From NCBI GenBank assembly GCA_009784625.1, contig WRBI01000019.1, forward strand, positions 1-42,709: a stretch of 42,709 nt of DNA, written 5' to 3'. The position numbers and the translations under genes were made by a program. Positions within the stretch are counted from its first letter, which is position 1. The number at the start of each line of letters is the position of its first letter. Positions 40,348 through 42,709 of this stretch are shown here, one piece after another. The stretch is from Oscillospiraceae bacterium. GTDB lineage: Bacteria > Bacillota > Clostridia > Oscillospirales > Ruminococcaceae. The notes beneath the pieces were generated by a model. The model searched no databases and was not told the DNA's origin. It worked only from the letters and a program-made list of their open reading frames with translations.

Positions 40348-41532
40348 CTACGCTTTCTTAATCAAGGCAAAGTCTGCCACCATAGGCGAAAAGTTTTGGC
40401 TTGGTGTGGTGATGTAATCTTGAAAACCTCTGATCATCGTTCCTTGCGCAAACAGGTCGGGTGTTTTGCCCTGCGCCCTTTCGATTACCGCCCGGCTCGC
40501 AATGATTCCCGTTGAGATTACAGGCACATAACAGTCAACCCCCGACAATTGCCCAATAATATACATTCTGTCTTTGGTGGAAAAGTGCTTGTCCATTACC
40601 TTTGGCGCATTAACAAATGTATTTCTATGTACCCTGCCATATCGAATAAACTTCGCATTCTCAAGCCCTCGCAAAGCCCTGATAATACTTCTTTGTCCGC
40701 CTTGCGAGATATGCGTCATGAACCCAACAACAGAGTAAGCTGATTGCCCTAAGTTTTCACAGCGCAAACGAATGGTCTTGTTCGCCAAACGCACATTTTG
40801 CAGATGACCTATATCTGTTTTAGCCACGTTTTCTATTGGTATACACTGTATTATTCCCAGATCCGGGAGTTCGCCGTGGTGCTCAATAGTCCTTGCAGAC
40901 ACCAGCATTTTCACCAGGTCCTCGAACTCAACATCCGTTAATGGAAGAAGCAAATCTCCATTCGTATCAACTTGGAACGCGCTTTTATCGACGCTTTCTG
41001 CCGAAATAATGGGACTGGTCGCATCCGAAAGCGCAATCATGTCTGCTCCGATTTTTTTGCACAGGTCGTCATAAAATGCGCCGCCGGTTAGCGGACCTGT
41101 TGCTACAATTAAATTCTCGCACCGGGGCAGCCTGTCAACCGAAGATAAAATGATTTCGATATTGGGGTTGTCTTCAATCTCCTTTGTGACCATCTCTGAA
41201 AAGCGCGTTCGGTCAACATTTAGATGCGTCTTGTTGCTCATATCACATTTTTGGGCAATGCGAAGCAGATGGCTGTTGTACTTCAAACACTCTTTGATAA
41301 GCATCCCATTCGCTGTGTTCTCTTCGTATCTTCCCAACGAATTGCTGCATACCAGTTCTGCAAAGTTGGGATTGGTGTGTGCGGTCGAAAACACAGCTGG
41401 TTTTTGCTCATAAAGAGTAACCTCAAAGCCGTTGTGGGCCAGCTGCAATGCACACTCACACCCCGCGAGCCCCGCACCTATAATCGTTGCCTTTTTGGAC
41501 GCAACAAATACCTTGCCGTTTGCTTGTTCCAT
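40348..41532 (-). CDS. divergent TrmFO-family flavoprotein
   Basis: A 394-residue relative of TrmFO, the FAD- and methylenetetrahydrofolate-dependent tRNA U54 methylase. Shared marks are the FAD site TIIGAGLAGCECALQL, FAELVCSNSLGR with the catalytic Cys, VATGPLTGG, a second conserved Cys in QCIPIENVAK, VVGFMTHISQGGQR, and GLENAKFIRYGRVHRNTFVN. It is about 40 residues shorter than TrmFO. It lacks the FGPMKPVGL-containing stretch that normally follows the CIPIE region, and the usual GYVESAASG is replaced by CYVPVISTG. This suggests a paralogue with another substrate rather than the housekeeping enzyme. The ATG at 41532 follows GAGGG. It lies upstream of hutU on the same strand. Confidence 0.8.
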   Translation of the reverse strand: MEQANGKVFVASKKATIIGAGLAGCECALQLAHNGFEVTLYEQKPAVFSTAHTNPNFAELVCSNSLGRYEENTANGMLIKECLKYNSHLLRIAQKCDMSNKTHLNVDRTRFSEMVTKEIEDNPNIEIILSSVDRLPRCENLIVATGPLTGGAFYDDLCKKIGADMIALSDATSPIISAESVDKSAFQVDTNGDLLLPLTDVEFEDLVKMLVSARTIEHHGELPDLGIIQCIPIENVAKTDIGHLQNVRLANKTIRLRCENLGQSAYSVVGFMTHISQGGQRSIIRALRGLENAKFIRYGRVHRNTFVNAPKVMDKHFSTKDRMYIIGQLSGVDCYVPVISTGIIASRAVIERAQGKTPDLFAQGTMIRGFQDYITTPSQNFSPMVADFALIKKA

Positions 41533-41607
41533 TTTTCCCTCACATGCAATCCTTGTGTAGATTTCAGGCCTCAGTAAGCTTGTTGCACAGATATCCGGCA
41601 GCGCTTG

Positions 41608-42543
41608 CTACCCTGGCTCGGCAATTTTTTCTCCGCGCATCTTCGCGACGATATTCTTTGCACAAGCCAAACTGACAGCCGCGATTGCTTCTTTGGTGTA
41701 AACACCTATATGAGATGTAATGATAAAGTTATCAAGCGACAGCAGCTGATTACTTGAACGCATCGGTTCCGGGAAACAAACGTCGACCGCCGCCCCCGCC
41801 AAATGTCCGGATGCCAAAGCTGCGTATAGGGCATCCTCATCGACAATTTTCCCATTGGCAGTATTGATTAGATAACTGCCGGCTTTCATTTTTAAAAGAA
41901 AATCGCGTGAAACCAATTGTTCTGTCTCTTCTGTAAGCGACAGGTTAAGTGATAAAAAATCACTTTTCTGTAGCACTTCATCCATACTACAAAGCTTGGC
42001 GCAGCCGGGTTCATCCGAATTACTTGCAATATACGGGTCATAAGCCAATACATTCATATCAAAACCCGCAGCTCTTTTCGCAACTCTTTTCCCAATCGAG
42101 CCGTATCCGATCAGTCCCAGTGTTTTCCCACAAACTTCTGTTCCAACAGCGGTTCTCCAGTTGCCCTCATGTATCGCTTTATTCGTAAACACGATTTGTC
42201 TTGAAATGGCCAACAACAATCCAAATGTTAAATCAGCAACCGGATTAGCATTGATGTTCGGGACATTCGTCACGCTAATGCCCATTTGTCGGGCTGTTTC
42301 AATGGGAATGTTATTGACTTCTGCCCCGTGCTTACATATTATTCTCAGCTTATTACAGCGCCTCATGGTATTTGACCTAAACTCATGCGCTCCGATTATT
42401 AAGGCATCGTATTGCTCAATGCAGTCTTCAAATTCGCCAGCATCAATGCGAACAACGTTCAGTCCTGCGCCTTTTAATAAATTGGCTGCCTCAGAGCCCA
42501 CTGTTCCGAATGATCTGGAAGTTACTAATACGTCCTTTATCAC
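41608..42543 (-). CDS. SerA-like D-2-hydroxyacid dehydrogenase family protein
   Basis: A 311-residue protein with the D-isomer 2-hydroxyacid dehydrogenase fold. Visible are the substrate-domain stretch IICKHGAEVNNIPIETA, VPNINANPVADLTFGLLLA, the NAD-binding GLIGYGSIGKRVAK, VDVCFPEP with the catalytic Glu, and ITSHIGVYTKEA with the catalytic His. The catalytic Arg normally found as N-x-x-R-G is replaced: the sequence is NTANGKIVDE (codon AAT). It has no C-terminal ACT domain. The GTG at 42543 gives the usual start IKDVLVTSRSF; AAGGGG lies 11 bases upstream, rather far. It is the first gene of the four-gene minus-strand cluster as far as the window shows. Confidence 0.8.
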   Translation of the reverse strand: MIKDVLVTSRSFGTVGSEAANLLKGAGLNVVRIDAGEFEDCIEQYDALIIGAHEFRSNTMRRCNKLRIICKHGAEVNNIPIETARQMGISVTNVPNINANPVADLTFGLLLAISRQIVFTNKAIHEGNWRTAVGTEVCGKTLGLIGYGSIGKRVAKRAAGFDMNVLAYDPYIASNSDEPGCAKLCSMDEVLQKSDFLSLNLSLTEETEQLVSRDFLLKMKAGSYLINTANGKIVDEDALYAALASGHLAGAAVDVCFPEPMRSSNQLLSLDNFIITSHIGVYTKEAIAAVSLACAKNIVAKMRGEKIAEPG

Positions 42544-42709
42544 TGTTATTACCACCCCTTCTACAGTGAGGTCGTTCGATTTTCTGGGGCGTGTTGACAC
42601 AAAGCTGAACGCCCGTATTTTGGTGAATTTTGAGCCTTACTTCGTTGTCGTTACAAAGTACTGACGATGAGCGCCCATACAGCGAAGAGTCTCAGCGGAA
42701 TACATATAG
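42544..42709. other. right edge, no gene identified
   Basis: 166 bases upstream of the dehydrogenase-like gene. No supported reading frame, promoter pair or repeat was found. The cluster may continue beyond the window. Confidence 0.4.

Noticed and set aside
40348-41532. Housekeeping TrmFO
   Set aside because: Missing FGPMKPVGL region, shorter length and an unusual neighbourhood argue for a paralogue, though a genome check is needed.

Overview
The window looks like chromosome from an uncultured low- to mid-GC Firmicute of the class Clostridia, probably Oscillospiraceae or a relative. The evidence is the darA(yaaQ)-holB-ricT(yaaT) gene order, a cdaA-cdaR pair, a RelQ-type alarmone synthetase, an M-box riboswitch ahead of mgtE, strong GGAGG ribosome sites with frequent TTG/GTG starts, and a DUF3343/cysteine desulfurase pair. 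No genome-wide comparison could be run, so the taxonomy is inference.

Layout. 1-5.8 kb (minus strand): the cut-off 5' end of a tRNA-Ser gene and a tRNA-Ser half-gene relic, a small ferredoxin, ricT, holB, darA, a FemAB-type peptidoglycan transferase, a QueG-like reductase and class II fructose-bisphosphate aldolase. 5.9-10.9 kb: tRNA-Arg(UCU) behind a consensus promoter, an apparently autoregulated ribbon-helix-helix gene and a DUF6809-like gene, a YetF-type membrane protein, relQ, a GH127 beta-L-arabinofuranosidase, and an 83-residue beta-repeat protein. 11-14 kb: a possible untranslated RNA, rpsO and pnp. 14-25.9 kb: a long minus-strand operon (aminotransferase, complete branched-chain amino-acid ABC transporter, DRE-TIM acyltransferase/lyase, formyltransferase/acyl-CoA synthetase fusion, YczE-like membrane protein), with a divergent MerR-XRE-cupin regulator. 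26-28 kb: a DUF6273 protein carrying a fresh 50-bp frameshifting duplication, and a collagen-like fibre protein. 28.3-32 kb: cdaA-cdaR, then cysteine desulfurase and DUF3343 on the opposite strand. 32.2-35 kb: a promoter, tandem 86-bp repeats, an M-box, mgtE and a ZIP transporter. 35.2-42.6 kb: a visibly more AT-rich minus-strand cluster of a 2-hydroxyacid dehydrogenase-like protein, a divergent TrmFO-family flavoprotein, urocanate hydratase and a large AfsR/SARP-like regulator.

Functional themes. Both the c-di-AMP synthase/regulator pair (CdaA/CdaR) and a c-di-AMP receptor (DarA) are present. Two metabolic islands stand out. The first is the LIV-transporter operon, whose fusion enzyme keeps a full formyltransferase N-H-D triad in front of an ADP-forming acyl-CoA synthetase. 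The second is the right-hand urocanate hydratase cluster, where two enzymes have lost hallmark family features; it is the best candidate in this window for an undescribed pathway. Palindromic intergenic elements at three places supply the stop codons and last residues of neighbouring genes.
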